A DNA stretch of 5,806 nt from contig JAUVBC010000154.1 in the NCBI GenBank assembly GCA_030591405.1, positions 1 to 5,806 of the forward strand, given 5' to 3'. Origin of the DNA: Candidatus Zixiibacteriota bacterium. GTDB lineage: Bacteria > Zixibacteria > MSB-5A5 > GN15 > PGXB01. Position numbers and translations under genes: made by a program. The notes under the pieces were generated by a model. That model was not told the origin of the DNA, made no database searches, and was given only the letters and a program-made list of their open reading frames with translations. Below are positions 5,253 through 5,806 of the stretch, piece after piece. The stretch's first letter is position 1. The number at the start of each line of letters is the position of its first letter.

Positions 5253-5272
5253 AAAACTATTTTTATAGTTTT
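5253..5272 (+). promoter_or_regulatory. 8-bp AT-rich palindrome upstream of the sigma gene
   Basis: AAAACTAT (5253-5260) and ATAGTTTT (5265-5272) form a perfect 8-bp inverted repeat around TTTT, ending two bases before the ATG at 5275. As DNA it could be an operator; as RNA it is a weak hairpin whose 3' arm is U-rich, so it could also act as a poor terminator or a structure near the ribosome binding site. Confidence 0.4.
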
Positions 5273-5274
5273 TA

Positions 5275-5806
5275 ATGGAGGCTACAAGAAATTTCGTGGC
5301 AAAACAAGCGTCGAAATATCGCGATGAAGACAGGTCTTTAGACCTGTACCTCCGGGAAATCGGAGAGACTCCTCTCATCAACGCAGCCGAAGAAGTCAGA
5401 TTGGCTAAAAAAATAAAGCTGGGCTCAAAAGAAGCCCTGGAAGCATTAACAAAAGCCAATCTTAGATTTGTTGTTTCGGTTGCCAAACAGTATCAAAATC
5501 AGGGCCTTTCACTGGCCGATTTGATCAATGAGGGGAACATAGGATTAATCAAAGCGGCCAAACGTTTTGATGAGACCAGAGGATTCAAATTTATCAGTTA
5601 TGCTGTCTGGTGGATACGCCAGGCAATTCTGCAAGCTCTGGCCGAACAAAGCCGAATTGTAAGACTCCCCTTAAACAGGGTGGGAACACTGCATAAAATC
5701 GGCAAAATTTCAAGTTCATTGGAACAAGGGCTGGGCCGGGTACCATCCCCCAATGAAATCGCTCATGAGCTTGATCTATCGGAAGTGGAGGTTTCCGATA
5801 CATTAA
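5275..5806 (+). CDS. RNA polymerase sigma-70 factor, RpoD/SigA family (partial, 3' end outside window)
   Basis: A primary-type sigma factor that directs RNA polymerase to promoters. The visible 177 codons begin with a short charged leader, then region 1.2 (SLDLYLREIGETPLI, residues 21-35). Region 2 follows (about 60-133): NLRFVVSVAKQY, GLSLADLINEGNIGLIKAA and FKFISYAVWWIRQAI, the last covering the -10 reading and melting helices, then ALAEQSRIVRLPLN. Region 3 begins near GRVPSPNEIAHEL; the 3' part with region 4 is outside. There is no room for the long region 1.1 of E. coli RpoD, as in short primary-like sigma factors of Bacteroidetes and relatives. The start is uncertain: ATG 5275 lacks a SD, while GTG 5296, in frame, has GGAGG (5277-5281) at a 14-base gap. 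It may be cotranscribed with the HtrA gene. Whether it is the main or a second sigma factor cannot be told. Confidence 0.93.
   Translation, partial: MEATRNFVAKQASKYRDEDRSLDLYLREIGETPLINAAEEVRLAKKIKLGSKEALEALTKANLRFVVSVAKQYQNQGLSLADLINEGNIGLIKAAKRFDETRGFKFISYAVWWIRQAILQALAEQSRIVRLPLNRVGTLHKIGKISSSLEQGLGRVPSPNEIAHELDLSEVEVSDTL
5330..5347 (+). promoter_or_regulatory. 7-bp hairpin in the early sigma coding region, beside an anti-SD sequence
   Basis: ACAGGTC (5330-5336) and GACCTGT (5341-5347) pair perfectly around TTTA. One base later lies CCTCC (5349-5353), complementary to the GGAGG at 5277-5281. The fold could bring CCTCC near and hide the ribosome binding site. The sequence also encodes residues of region 1.2, so coding constraint alone could produce it. 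Confidence 0.3.

Overview
The window looks like chromosomal DNA of a free-living bacterium, with dense housekeeping genes on both strands, strong Shine-Dalgarno (SD) sequences and AT-rich intergenic DNA. No phage, plasmid, transposase, CRISPR or RNA gene is visible. The short sigma-70 protein without a long region 1.1, the folate/deoxynucleoside kinase/pantothenate cluster and the small palindromic repeats would fit an uncultivated lineage near the FCB group, for example a Zixibacteria-like bacterium. That placement is an inference of low certainty.

Layout. Positions 1-353 hold no convincing intact gene. They carry small palindromic repeats, two strong hairpins, a short AT-rich tandem repeat and a possible frameshifted mini-gene. 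From 3494 down to 354 runs a leftward cluster: a class II aldolase (fuculose-phosphate aldolase type), folB, folK, a deoxynucleoside kinase and panB. The last three are tightly packed (8-bp and 4-bp overlaps), so translational coupling is likely. Positions 3495-3754 form a divergent control region with a near-consensus sigma-70 promoter for the rightward genes, a leftward terminator-like hairpin and a possible 43-residue small ORF. From 3755 rightwards come a membrane-anchored HtrA/DegP-type serine protease with two PDZ domains and, 32 bases later, the first 177 codons of a primary-type sigma-70 factor that runs off the window.

How the genes fit together. FolB and FolK are consecutive steps of tetrahydrofolate synthesis. 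PanB uses 5,10-methylene-tetrahydrofolate to make ketopantoate for coenzyme A. The kinase salvages deoxynucleosides, and dTMP synthesis also draws on folate. The leftward operon is therefore a one-carbon/cofactor/nucleotide cluster; the aldolase at its head has no assigned substrate. The rightward pair joins envelope protein quality control with transcription initiation.

I found no clearly new multi-gene system. The observations most worth checking are non-coding: mutually exclusive pairing between two hairpins at 192-245, the terminator-like hairpin ahead of the aldolase operon, and the structured start region of the sigma gene.
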